The notes under the pieces were generated by a model. That model was not told the origin of the DNA and made no database searches. It worked only from the letters and a program-made list of their open reading frames with translations. 17,174 nt of DNA from Rhodobiaceae bacterium (lineage in GTDB: Bacteria > Pseudomonadota > Alphaproteobacteria > Rhizobiales > TMED25): positions 15,847-33,020 of the forward strand of contig PAHC01000007.1 of assembly GCA_002704755.1 (NCBI GenBank), written 5' to 3'. The position numbers and the translations under genes are program-made. Of this stretch, positions 1-6,491 are shown in pieces. Positions within the stretch are counted from its first letter, which is position 1, and every line of letters starts with the position of its first letter.

Positions 1-117
1 AATAAGGGTAGGTATTGTTAGTTCTGAAGCGTCCCTAGCACGTTCAAGAAATGAATGTCTGTGTGATTCAAGCTGAGAATACCGACCAGCAACGGACTTA
101 TTGTTTTCCATGTGCAT
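1..117 (-). CDS. Portal (head-tail connector) protein, N-terminal fragment, T7 gp8-like
   Basis: Only the first 39 codons lie in the window; the gene continues past the left edge. The visible protein contains RYSQLESHRHSFLERARDAS and then ELTIPTL. This matches the start of T7-type portals, where a helix rich in Arg and Glu precedes a TIPxL motif. The portal forms the dodecameric ring at the head vertex through which DNA is packaged and ejected. I chose the ATG at 117 because GGAG lies about 8 nt upstream; a second ATG at 111 is also possible. It follows the two small gp7.3-like genes, the usual position just before the portal in T7 relatives. The family call rests on a short stretch plus gene order. 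Confidence 0.8.
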   Translation of the reverse strand, partial: MHMENNKSVAGRYSQLESHRHSFLERARDASELTIPTLI

Positions 118-134
118 AAGGATATCTCCAAGAA

Positions 135-368
135 TTACTTAGGTATATTTAGGCCAGCCCCACCTTGGCCTCCGACAGAGATGCCGTTGTTATTCAAAGT
201 AACTCTGAACTGTTTTTTACCTTTTCTAATTCTTTTTTTAGTTACTGAAGCTGTGGGATTTGCTTGCTCTGCAATGCTTAAAGGGCCAGAAGCACCAGCG
301 GATTGTACAGCAGAGGCACTTGAATAAGTGACCTTTTTCTTTTTTGGTTTCAATGGGCCAACACACAT
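135..368 (-). CDS. Small virion-type protein, paralogue 2 (T7 gp7.3/gp6.7-like C-terminus)
   Basis: This is a 77-aa protein beginning MCVGPLKPKKKK. It has a low-complexity Ser/Ala/Pro-rich middle, then a basic block KKRIRKGKKQF and a C-terminus ending GGQGGAGLNIPK. The Gly-rich ending followed by LNIP recalls the GGGINI ending of T7 gp7.3, a small virion/tail-assembly protein, and occurs in small proteins just upstream of portal genes in T7-like phages. Its ATG overlaps the stop of the preceding gene (TAATG), and AGGGA lies about 9 nt upstream. It resembles its neighbour at 368-610 at both ends, so the pair looks like a tandem duplication with a diverged centre. The exact role is not visible. 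Confidence 0.7.
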   Translation of the reverse strand: MCVGPLKPKKKKVTYSSASAVQSAGASGPLSIAEQANPTASVTKKRIRKGKKQFRVTLNNNGISVGGQGGAGLNIPK

Positions 369-610
369 TAGCTTTTCCCTTTCGGTATGTTTAGCCCAGT
401 GCCACCCATACTGCTTAGATTTACGCTATTCTGAAGTGGTATTTTAAACATACCCTTTCCACGTTTCTTTTTCTTTAGTTGCCCAGACGTTGTGTCAACT
501 GCACTAAAGTCGATATCACTGTTAGATAGTGGACTCGCGGCAGAGCTAGGTGGTGGGGCAGGGGGGTCTGGCATTTTAGGCATTTTTGGTTTGAACGGGC
601 CAACGCACAT
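368..610 (-). CDS. Small virion-type protein, paralogue 1 (T7 gp7.3/gp6.7-like C-terminus)
   Basis: This 80-aa protein begins MCVGPFKPKMPKMP, followed by a Pro-rich run (DPPAPPPSSA). It then has a basic block KKKKRGKGMFKIPLQN and ends MGGTGLNIPKGKS. The start and end match the next gene, while the middle differs. Position (just before the portal) and the Gly-rich LNIP ending suggest a small structural or assembly protein like T7 gp7.3; this is inference from context. GAGG upstream of the ATG at 610 gives a good ribosome site, and the start lies 2 nt after the stop of the preceding gene. Cys2 followed by GP is conserved in both copies but is not a lipobox, since no hydrophobic signal precedes it. 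Confidence 0.7.
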   Translation of the reverse strand: MCVGPFKPKMPKMPDPPAPPPSSAASPLSNSDIDFSAVDTTSGQLKKKKRGKGMFKIPLQNSVNLSSMGGTGLNIPKGKS

Positions 611-612
611 AA

Positions 613-801
613 TTATGTTTCCTCGTCTTCTGGAAATTCGGTTAGTTGGCGTATCTTTTCGATAACGCTTTGTTGTCCTTGAAGATAACGTAACTGCTCA
701 ACCGTACACGCTTGACCTTTTGGTAAGCTGTCGGGAAACTGTCGTTTTAGGTATTCAAGGGCTTCTTTTGTAATTAGGGGTGTATCTGTAAAAATTTTCA
801 T
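613..801 (-). CDS. Small acidic/helical protein, first gene of the late operon, function unknown
   Basis: This 62-aa ORF contains TPLITKEALEYLKRQFPDSL, a glutamine-rich segment and an acidic end (FPEDEET). I do not recognise a family. It is the first gene after the phage promoter at 815-831, with its ATG about 15 nt downstream of the predicted start site. That leaves almost no leader, and no strong Shine-Dalgarno is visible (only a GGG about 12 nt upstream). Small unknown genes in this position, between the DNA-metabolism block and the portal, are normal in T7-like phages. The tight junction with the next gene (2 nt gap, with the ribosome site inside this ORF) supports a real coding region. 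Confidence 0.65.
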   Translation of the reverse strand: MKIFTDTPLITKEALEYLKRQFPDSLPKGQACTVEQLRYLQGQQSVIEKIRQLTEFPEDEET

Positions 802-814
802 ATTTCTGTGAACC

Positions 815-831
815 CGATAATGTCCATAAAT
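815..831 (-). promoter_or_regulatory. Phage RNA polymerase promoter A (late/virion genes)
   Basis: The minus-strand sequence is ATTTATGGACATTATCG. It is identical to promoter B over 16 of 17 positions and shares GACATTAT with all four good copies. The end (ATTATAG or ATTATCG) resembles the CACTATAGG end of T7 promoters, so initiation probably occurs at the last G or just after. It lies directly downstream of the terminator at 832-859 and 14 nt before the first late gene. Assigning it to the phage polymerase is inference from recurrence and position. Confidence 0.7.
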
Positions 832-859
832 AAAAAAAGGGCCACCCGAAGGTGACCCT
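832..859 (-). terminator. Intrinsic terminator closing the nucleotide-metabolism operon
   Basis: The minus strand forms a 9-bp stem, AGGGTCACC / GGTGGCCCT, with one G-U pair and a TTCG tetraloop, followed at once by seven T residues. This is a textbook Rho-independent terminator. It sits after the ribonucleotide reductase stop and before promoter A, separating middle from late transcription. Confidence 0.88.
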
Positions 860-862
860 ATA

Positions 863-878
863 GTTAACCACGGTTAAC
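863..878. promoter_or_regulatory. Dispersed palindrome, copy 1 (candidate operator)
   Basis: The sequence is GTTAACCACGGTTAAC: 7-bp inverted arms around a 2-bp centre, extended by A/T to 8-bp arms. It lies between the reductase stop and the terminator, so transcription meets it just before terminating. See the other copies at 5983, 9497, 13275, 14712, 15709 and the degenerate one at 15798. Confidence 0.75.
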
Positions 879-882
879 TCGC

Positions 883-2751
883 TCAGAGTTCGCAAGCACC
901 TGACGTACACGCAAGCTCCTGAGAAGCTACCGTCATATCATCTACTTCACGATATTCTGAGAAAGAAACCGTAGGCATCCTAGCACTAATCTCTTCATAT
1001 TGCAAATGCGATATTTCTTCGTAGGGGGCTTGTACGTATGAATGACTCCCATCTTCTCGCGGTAAGAATGATACTCCGCCAACATCATCAAAGTTTTTGT
1101 AAACATAAGCCCCGACATCAAACCACTCCTCTTCTGAAACGTAAACGGTTATGCTTGGATTGTGTTCTGTCCAATGAGTCCTGTAAGTCATCCATAAGTG
1201 TAACTGTTCAAGCGCACTCATATCATTGCGAGTGATACAGTCTTCTGGTGACTCAATAGGAAATGAGAACACATGGTTAAGTGGATTGTATGTATCCACT
1301 TCGTTTGGTATTTGTCTTTCCATCATCCACGTAGCCAGTGGGTCTTTAACGTCTGCACGAACGCGGCGGATGTAATGTTTGGCGTATCTTGGATGAATAC
1401 CAGAGGCTACAGAAGCCAACTGACTAACCGTACCACTAGGCTTTACACAGGTTGTAGCAGTAGACTGTTGGATTCCCAGCTTGTCTGCCCACTTCTTATT
1501 AGTATCAACTACAACAGCCTTTAGTCTTTCAAGTCTGTCAGGCAAGTCTTCGCCTTGATACATTAGTGGGTTGTCAAGAATACCTGTAAAGCTAACGCCT
1601 AGAAGTCTCTCTTCTTCCATATTCTTCTTCCAAGAGCTACGCAGATATCTTACATCAGTAAGGGCTGACTGTAGCGTACCAAGAAGAGCCGCAATGTATG
1701 CCTTATGTGTAAGTGTCTCCTCAGTATCCTCTGGGCGGATAATAATTTCTGAGAGGTTACAAGTTTGCATACTCCTCAACAAAATCTCTCCGCATGGGTT
1801 CGTGCCAAACGCATGGTCTGGGTCACGCCTACCAGATTTCTTGGCTTGTGCCTGTGCCGCCTGACGGTTGAAGATTCCTCGTTCACCTGACTTGGAATCG
1901 TACAATGATGTCCACTCACGTAGAAATGCACCCATGTCTGGCTTTCGTGTATAGGAAACGCTGTTGTTTGCATAAGAGCGGTTTACGTTCTCATCCCACC
2001 AGTTACCTGATTTACAATGGCGCATTCTGTCATCAGCTAGGTCAGATAGACTAATCATTGCTGACCGTCTGACACCACCAACAACTACCGCCGCCGCAAC
2101 TGCACACATAATATCATGTGCTTCAAGGCTAGTTAGTTTGCGACCAGCGGCTTTCTTGAAGACACCGACAGTAAACCGAAACAAGTTCTCAAGCGGGTCA
2201 GGCCCAGAGGCTCTACCACCAAACACCTTCAGCCTAGCCCCAGCAGGACGAATGCCTGATAAATCCCACTTAGGAATCTCTCCAGCATATAAACGAGCAA
2301 TAAGTTTACGTAGACCCTTTGCCCATCCAATCTTACTGTCCTCGACCTTGATAACCTCATCTGTGTCGTGAATGTCTGCGGGTATCTCAGGTAGTTTCTC
2401 AACGAACTCACGTTCTACAGAATAACCAACTCCCGTGCCACACATAAGAACATAGAGTGTTTCATCGAAAGCCTTTGGGTCATCTACAGCAAGATACGAA
2501 CAGTTGTAACCAGCTATGTTATCTCTGTCTAACGCAGGGCCAGCGGTCATTATCGCCCTCATTGATGGGACTACACCAAGTTCTTTTATGTATTTAGACG
2601 CTTCCTTTAGTTCGCTCTCTGCTATTGGAAACTTTTCTGAGAAGTAGTTGATGTACCTATCTACGCTCTCTTCCCAAGTCTCTCGCCTACCCTCTGATTC
2701 AATAAACCGTGCGTACTTTGATATAGCTATGTATTGTTGATATGAGTCCAT
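883..2751 (-). CDS. Adenosylcobalamin-dependent (class II) ribonucleotide reductase, monomeric type
   Basis: This 622-aa enzyme reduces ribonucleotides to deoxyribonucleotides for phage DNA synthesis, using coenzyme B12 to generate a thiyl radical. Visible residues match the Lactobacillus leichmannii RTPR type. C84 (GYNCSYL) and C331 (TCNLSE) would form the active-site disulfide. NPCGEI holds radical Cys320 and Glu322. CVKPSGTVSQ (about 435-444) binds phosphate, and the C-terminal C615/C620 pair (CTSGACEL) passes electrons from thioredoxin. Length is close to but shorter than the roughly 740-aa bacterial enzyme. The ATG follows the MazG stop with no gap (TAAATG). Clustering with MazG and DUF3310 genes makes a nucleotide-supply block. 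No activase or small subunit gene is present, as expected for class II. Confidence 0.95.
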   Translation of the reverse strand: MDSYQQYIAISKYARFIESEGRRETWEESVDRYINYFSEKFPIAESELKEASKYIKELGVVPSMRAIMTAGPALDRDNIAGYNCSYLAVDDPKAFDETLYVLMCGTGVGYSVEREFVEKLPEIPADIHDTDEVIKVEDSKIGWAKGLRKLIARLYAGEIPKWDLSGIRPAGARLKVFGGRASGPDPLENLFRFTVGVFKKAAGRKLTSLEAHDIMCAVAAAVVVGGVRRSAMISLSDLADDRMRHCKSGNWWDENVNRSYANNSVSYTRKPDMGAFLREWTSLYDSKSGERGIFNRQAAQAQAKKSGRRDPDHAFGTNPCGEILLRSMQTCNLSEIIIRPEDTEETLTHKAYIAALLGTLQSALTDVRYLRSSWKKNMEEERLLGVSFTGILDNPLMYQGEDLPDRLERLKAVVVDTNKKWADKLGIQQSTATTCVKPSGTVSQLASVASGIHPRYAKHYIRRVRADVKDPLATWMMERQIPNEVDTYNPLNHVFSFPIESPEDCITRNDMSALEQLHLWMTYRTHWTEHNPSITVYVSEEEWFDVGAYVYKNFDDVGGVSFLPREDGSHSYVQAPYEEISHLQYEEISARMPTVSFSEYREVDDMTVASQELACTSGACEL

Positions 2752-3069
2752 TTATCGTTCATCCCCACTACCCTTGAGGGCATCTCTATTTTTTCGGTCA
2801 GCTAGTTTGGTAAGATTTAGTTGAGCTACTTCACTCAGGTTAAAACCAAGGTGAGTAGATAACTCCGCAATGAACCAGAGAACATCCCCCAGTTCTTTCT
2901 TCAGACCCTGTTCATCGAGGCCACCATCGCCCCGATAATACTTAGCAATCTTGTCGGCTACTTCACCTGTCTCAGCGCACAGGCCAGTGACGCAGTACGC
3001 CATTCCCATCTCTGGTGGGTAAACCGCTGTGCTATGTGCTTCCTTTTGGTAACTATCGAACTCAGACAT
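2752..3069 (-). CDS. mazG: MazG-like nucleotide pyrophosphohydrolase
   Basis: This 105-aa protein is the size of a single-domain MazG (all-alpha NTP pyrophosphatase). The metal-binding signature is visible as E33-x-x-E36 (CAETGEVAD) and E59-x-x-D62 (KKELGDVLWFIAE). Members hydrolyse NTPs or dNTPs to the monophosphate plus pyrophosphate. In marine phages MazG has been proposed to shift host nucleotide or (p)ppGpp pools, but the substrate cannot be read from sequence. The ribosome site GAGGTGAAG lies inside the end of the upstream DUF3310 gene, and the two ORFs overlap by 8 nt. The next gene, class II ribonucleotide reductase, starts directly after the stop, so the two are likely translated together. 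Confidence 0.9.
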   Translation of the reverse strand: MSEFDSYQKEAHSTAVYPPEMGMAYCVTGLCAETGEVADKIAKYYRGDGGLDEQGLKKELGDVLWFIAELSTHLGFNLSEVAQLNLTKLADRKNRDALKGSGDER

Positions 3070-3322
3070 TCTTCACCTCTATTAATTTGTTTAAGTACCA
3101 CTGGGCTTTTTTGAGGTCTTGAACCCCGTTTTTATATTTGTATCGCCACAGATATTTGAGGATGTTTCCTTGGAGATAGGCTTCAAAACCATCACCTGTT
3201 GCCGCCTTGATTGCCTCAATGCATTCGATACTGCTTTGGTTGTAGTGTTTGGGCCTGTTGACCACATCCTGTGCTTCCCTTTCTGCATCTATTTCACGCA
3301 TAATCCGTCCGTAATCAGTCAT
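3062..3322 (-). CDS. DUF3310 (SaV-like) domain protein, possible nucleotide kinase
   Basis: This 86-aa protein carries the full DUF3310 signature: NRPKHY (22-27), an ECIEAI helix, GNILKYLWRYKYKNG (about 52-66), and DLKKAQWYLNKL (69-80). The domain is common in phages and, from memory, includes T7 gp1.7, reported as a dGMP/dTMP kinase, so a role in nucleotide supply is plausible. T7 gp1.7 is larger, and kinase activity for this short form is unproven. The ATG overlaps the exonuclease stop by 8 nt, with GGAG about 8 nt upstream. It is followed by overlapping mazG and then the reductase, which fits nucleotide metabolism. Confidence 0.85.
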   Translation of the reverse strand: MTDYGRIMREIDAEREAQDVVNRPKHYNQSSIECIEAIKAATGDGFEAYLQGNILKYLWRYKYKNGVQDLKKAQWYLNKLIEVKNV

Positions 3323-4031
3323 TGGGTGGACTCCATAATGTGTTCTTAGTTTCGTTGGTCAGGATATGTGCAAGCCTTGCTGTTTTGACTGCATCCTTCT
3401 TGGTCAGCCCTGCTTTCTCATATGCGGTGAGAACCTTCTGCCAATAGGTCTTGCCGTCATCAGCATCCAGAATCTTTTCCGCAGTCTTTGGGCCAACACC
3501 TGAGATGCCTTTGTAGTTATCGGCAGTATCACCAGTGAGAACTTGCGTCCAAAAGGCACGGTCAGCTTCTTCTTGTGTGATTGTTACAACACCGTCATCA
3601 GTAAGGTGTCTTCCAGCAATCTGCTTGAGGTCTTTGTCGATAGACCACACGATGTACTTCTCAGGGTTCTTAGTAAGCAAGATTCCCAGCAAGTCATCCG
3701 CTTCTACAGGGTCACCAATCATGGCCTTGTAGTTGTTAAAGAGATGCTCACGTACTGCCGACAATGTAACTGGCTTACGCTTACCTACTCTGTTGGCTTT
3801 GTACTCAGGGTCTAGCTCTTTGCGGAAGTTGTTCCGACTAGAGAGCATCACGATACACCTAGAGCAATCTGCTTTTTCCATGAGCCTTGTAATTGTCTGG
3901 TCTGCATGGGCGTTTGTTTCTGACGCATAACCATGGACTGTCCACAGGTCATCATCCCAAGCAACAGTTACTTCTGTAGCCGCCGCAGACTGATATGCAA
4001 TGATATCACCGTCTATAAGTAATGTTGTCAT
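3315..4031 (-). CDS. 5'-3' exonuclease, T7 gp6-like (FEN/RNase H-like family)
   Basis: This 238-aa protein has the FEN-type acidic metal ligands: D7 and D9 (LLIDGDIIAY), EADD at 110-113, SIDKDLKQ with D132/D134, and TGDTADN at 166-172. A helix-hairpin-helix GVGPKTAEK (about 178-186) binds duplex DNA. YKANR at 77-81 corresponds to the arch region. In T7 this enzyme removes RNA primers, degrades host DNA and acts in recombination. Start: ATG at 4031 with GAGGT about 8 nt upstream. It is a little shorter than T7 gp6 (about 300 aa). It sits after DNA polymerase and a small nuclease-like gene, as in marine T7-like phages, and overlaps the following DUF3310 gene. Confidence 0.92.
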   Translation of the reverse strand: MTTLLIDGDIIAYQSAAATEVTVAWDDDLWTVHGYASETNAHADQTITRLMEKADCSRCIVMLSSRNNFRKELDPEYKANRVGKRKPVTLSAVREHLFNNYKAMIGDPVEADDLLGILLTKNPEKYIVWSIDKDLKQIAGRHLTDDGVVTITQEEADRAFWTQVLTGDTADNYKGISGVGPKTAEKILDADDGKTYWQKVLTAYEKAGLTKKDAVKTARLAHILTNETKNTLWSPPND

Positions 4032-4040
4032 GTGTGTACC

Positions 4041-4487
4041 TCATACCAAAGTGGATATGTTCTTATAAAGTTTTAGCGTATCTGTAGAGAACAGCTTGGA
4101 TAGATTTACAAGAAACATACGGGAAGCATGGTTATCACCGCCGCTCACGCTCTTGTGGTAATCCAACCCGTGAACAATCTTCTTTAGGTTTTCTACAGAG
4201 AATACCAACGTACAGTAAACATCATCTTTGATAGCAAGGTTATGAAACCAGAAGTCAGCTTCTGTAGCGTTGACACCACTAGGTTTACCATAACTCTCAT
4301 ATTCGATGGCTATGTTACCAGTACGTGACCACATATCACGCTCTGTCTTCACTTCTATCTTTTTGTTCTGGAGCATATCTATGATGCGGTCTTCGTGTAG
4401 GTGACCGTAAGATAAGTCAATATCAAACTTCTTACGATTCTCTTTAGTGGGTTTCAGCCCAGTTTCTTCCGAGTTTGTACTCGCCAT
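4041..4487 (-). CDS. Conserved phage protein, probable PD-(D/E)XK-type nuclease
   Basis: A 148-aa product results if the ATG at 4487 is used. Residues 21-60 contain FDIDLSYGHLHEDRIIDML followed by KKIEVKTERD and TGNIAIEYE. An early Glu/Asp helix followed by E-x-K (E45-V-K47) and a strand is the layout of PD-(D/E)XK nucleases and resolvases. The assignment is motif-level only. The gene sits between DNA polymerase and the exonuclease. Start choice is uncertain: no clear ribosome site precedes 4487, which overlaps the end of the polymerase gene by 44 nt, and an ATG at 4559 would overlap by 116 nt. Translational coupling to the polymerase is likely. Confidence 0.65.
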   Translation of the reverse strand: MASTNSEETGLKPTKENRKKFDIDLSYGHLHEDRIIDMLQNKKIEVKTERDMWSRTGNIAIEYESYGKPSGVNATEADFWFHNLAIKDDVYCTLVFSVENLKKIVHGLDYHKSVSGGDNHASRMFLVNLSKLFSTDTLKLYKNISTLV

Positions 4488-6219
4488 CGAGAGGGATTCT
4501 GAAGTCGTAGTAGTCTCCCGCTCGTTTGATTGCTTCAATACAGAGTCTTCCAATGTCATCACCTATTTCTTCTCTGACAATTACCTGAACTTCGTCATGG
4601 ACAAAGGCGGCTTGCCAGTAATCTTTTTGTTGTTTGTAGCCATGCTCTTTGAGTAGCTTGTGAAACTCGACAACCCATCGTTTACAGATGATTGCTCCAC
4701 AGCCCTGAAGCAGTGTGTTCAGCGCGGCGTGTTCACTACGAACAGGCATCTTTCTTTTATCAAGTCCAATTAGGTAACCACGGAGTGCGCTCTGTCTGAC
4801 CGCTTTGCGTAGTTTATCAAGGGCAGGGGTTTTCTTTAGAAACTCTCGTTTGAGTCTTGCACCCTCTTTTTTGCCCTTTCCGACAATACTGCCAACCTTT
4901 TCATCACCTGCCCCATATAGGAAACCGTATATGAATGTCTTAGCCATATCGCGGCTGGGTAGTCCCGCCGCATTTTGATTTGCCGTGTGGATATCTCCGT
5001 TAAGAAGAATATCACCATACTCACCGTCATCATATATAGCCATGAAATGAGCCAAACAGCGCAACTCAAGGCCGCTAACATCGCAACCCATGACCATGTA
5101 ATTGGTAGGAGCATGAAAAAGACTCCTACATTCACTCCCGTAAGGAGCGGAGACACTAGGAATTTGACCCGTATTTGGATTAGAGTGAGTGCAACGCGAA
5201 GTGACTGCGCCCATGTGGTTAACACGCCCATGTATTACTCCATTCTTTGATAGTTTTAACCAAGCGTTTGCACCTTCCGCTAGTTGACCAAGACGCTTCT
5301 GAAGCATGAGGGATTCGTTTAGAAGTTTAGCCTCTGGGTAATCCAGACCGCTCAGTACCTTTTCATCCACTCGCGCCAAGCCTGTCTCAGTAAATAGGGT
5401 TGGTTGCCAGTTGTATTTTTCTATAAGCATTCTTGAGATATGCTCACGACTATTAGGATTAAAGGGTATCTCCTTTGTCTTAATAAAAGGCACACCCTTC
5501 TCGTACCCTCGTGTCTTGTTATTGACCTTTGGTATGAACTCAGTCTCTTCAATCCACGGGGGTTGGCTGTTCATAAGCTCACGCTCAATCTCCAACCGTC
5601 TTTCGTTAAGAACAACAAACAACTTCTCTGCCGCCCGTTCATCAAACGGAAATCCATCGTGTTCCTGTTGCACCAATATTTTGTGGATGCTGTGTTCTAA
5701 GTCGATAGCATCCTGTGAGTAGTCCATAGCCTCAATCTTGAGGTACAGCTTCAAGTTCACAACAACGTCTTGCTGGCAATATTTCAGCATATCATCACTG
5801 AACTCTGCCCAATCGGTTGTTTCTCCAAACTCCCCCTTGTACTCACCAATGCGGTAGCCCCATGCCTTTAGACTATGAGAGCCAATTTGCTTTGGCGGTA
5901 GTTTGCCACTACGGAATAGCTTGTAATCTCTGTCTCTTCTATCAGGCCAGATGAGGCGAGTGAGGACTAGAGTGTCCACCCAGTTAACCGTGGTTAACTC
6001 AACGTCTGGGTATAACTTCTGTAGAACAGGGATATCAAAGGCTATAATATTGTGGCCTATGAGAGTGTCTGCACTTGCGAGGAACTTAACGCCCTCTCGA
6101 CAGTCGTTACCAACGAAGACATATTCTTTGTCATCATCAATGTTACGAGCGACAATGCAGTGAACTTTAGAGACTGTATCCAATAAACCATCGGTTTCAA
6201 TATCGAATACTAACCTCAT
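4444..6219 (-). CDS. DNA polymerase, family A, T7 gp5-like, with 3'-5' exonuclease
   Basis: This is the replicative polymerase (591 aa). Proofreading residues: D6/E8 (FDIETDG), GHNIIAFDIPVL (55-66) and YCQQD with D151. Polymerase motif A is CDVSGLELRCLAH with D380. Motif B is RDMAKTFIYGFLYGAG, with R423, K427 and Y431. Motif C is HDE at 541-543. Motif B is almost identical to T7. The spacing from Exo III to motif A is about 229 residues against about 301 in T7, roughly the size of the thioredoxin-binding loop, so that processivity insertion seems absent. The ATG overlaps the upstream stop (TAATG), with GAGG upstream. One copy of the 16-bp palindrome lies inside at codons 75-79. Confidence 0.96.
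   Translation of the reverse strand: MRLVFDIETDGLLDTVSKVHCIVARNIDDDKEYVFVGNDCREGVKFLASADTLIGHNIIAFDIPVLQKLYPDVELTTVNWVDTLVLTRLIWPDRRDRDYKLFRSGKLPPKQIGSHSLKAWGYRIGEYKGEFGETTDWAEFSDDMLKYCQQDVVVNLKLYLKIEAMDYSQDAIDLEHSIHKILVQQEHDGFPFDERAAEKLFVVLNERRLEIERELMNSQPPWIEETEFIPKVNNKTRGYEKGVPFIKTKEIPFNPNSREHISRMLIEKYNWQPTLFTETGLARVDEKVLSGLDYPEAKLLNESLMLQKRLGQLAEGANAWLKLSKNGVIHGRVNHMGAVTSRCTHSNPNTGQIPSVSAPYGSECRSLFHAPTNYMVMGCDVSGLELRCLAHFMAIYDDGEYGDILLNGDIHTANQNAAGLPSRDMAKTFIYGFLYGAGDEKVGSIVGKGKKEGARLKREFLKKTPALDKLRKAVRQSALRGYLIGLDKRKMPVRSEHAALNTLLQGCGAIICKRWVVEFHKLLKEHGYKQQKDYWQAAFVHDEVQVIVREEIGDDIGRLCIEAIKRAGDYYDFRIPLDGEYKLGRNWAETH
5983..5998. promoter_or_regulatory. Dispersed palindrome, copy 2, inside the DNA polymerase gene
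   Basis: The sequence is GTTAACCGTGGTTAAC. On the coding strand it reads as Leu-Thr-Thr-Val-Asn (about codons 75-79), outside the conserved exonuclease motifs. It is a complete copy of the motif within a gene, as expected for a roadblock-type site rather than a promoter operator. Confidence 0.7.
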
Positions 6220-6491
6220 TAAGCATCCTCTTGTACTTCATCTATATCCGCCGCTGGCAGTAAGCAGAACAGGTCTTTACTCATGTCAGCCATACCCTTT
6301 GCAATGGCTTGTATTTCTCTCATATCTTCGGGGTGGTCTGTAAGGTAGACATCTTTGATGTCATCGAACAAATCATCATAGGTGACGGTGGTTGTTATAC
6401 CTTCATCATCGCCTGACATCATCAAGGTTACTTCCACACCTTCGCGTGTCAGTTCTGTATGAACATCCAAATCCATTCTCATTTTAGCCAC
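6219..6491 (-). CDS. Small acidic phage protein, function unknown
   Basis: This 90-aa protein is rich in Asp and Glu (DDLFDDIKDVY and an acidic C-terminus ADIDEVQEDA), with no membrane segment or recognised domain. I chose the GTG start at 6491 because AGGAG lies about 5-7 nt upstream and the codon overlaps the primase-helicase stop (TAGTG); an internal ATG a few codons later has no better site. Its own stop overlaps the DNA polymerase start (TAATG). It is therefore translationally locked between helicase and polymerase, which suggests a replication accessory or an acidic inhibitor, but that is context only. Confidence 0.7.
   Translation of the reverse strand: MAKMRMDLDVHTELTREGVEVTLMMSGDDEGITTTVTYDDLFDDIKDVYLTDHPEDMREIQAIAKGMADMSKDLFCLLPAADIDEVQEDA

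Noticed and set aside
5212..5226. GTGGTTAAC at 5215 as another palindrome copy
   Set aside because: Only one half matches; isolated 7-mer halves are expected about twice by chance.
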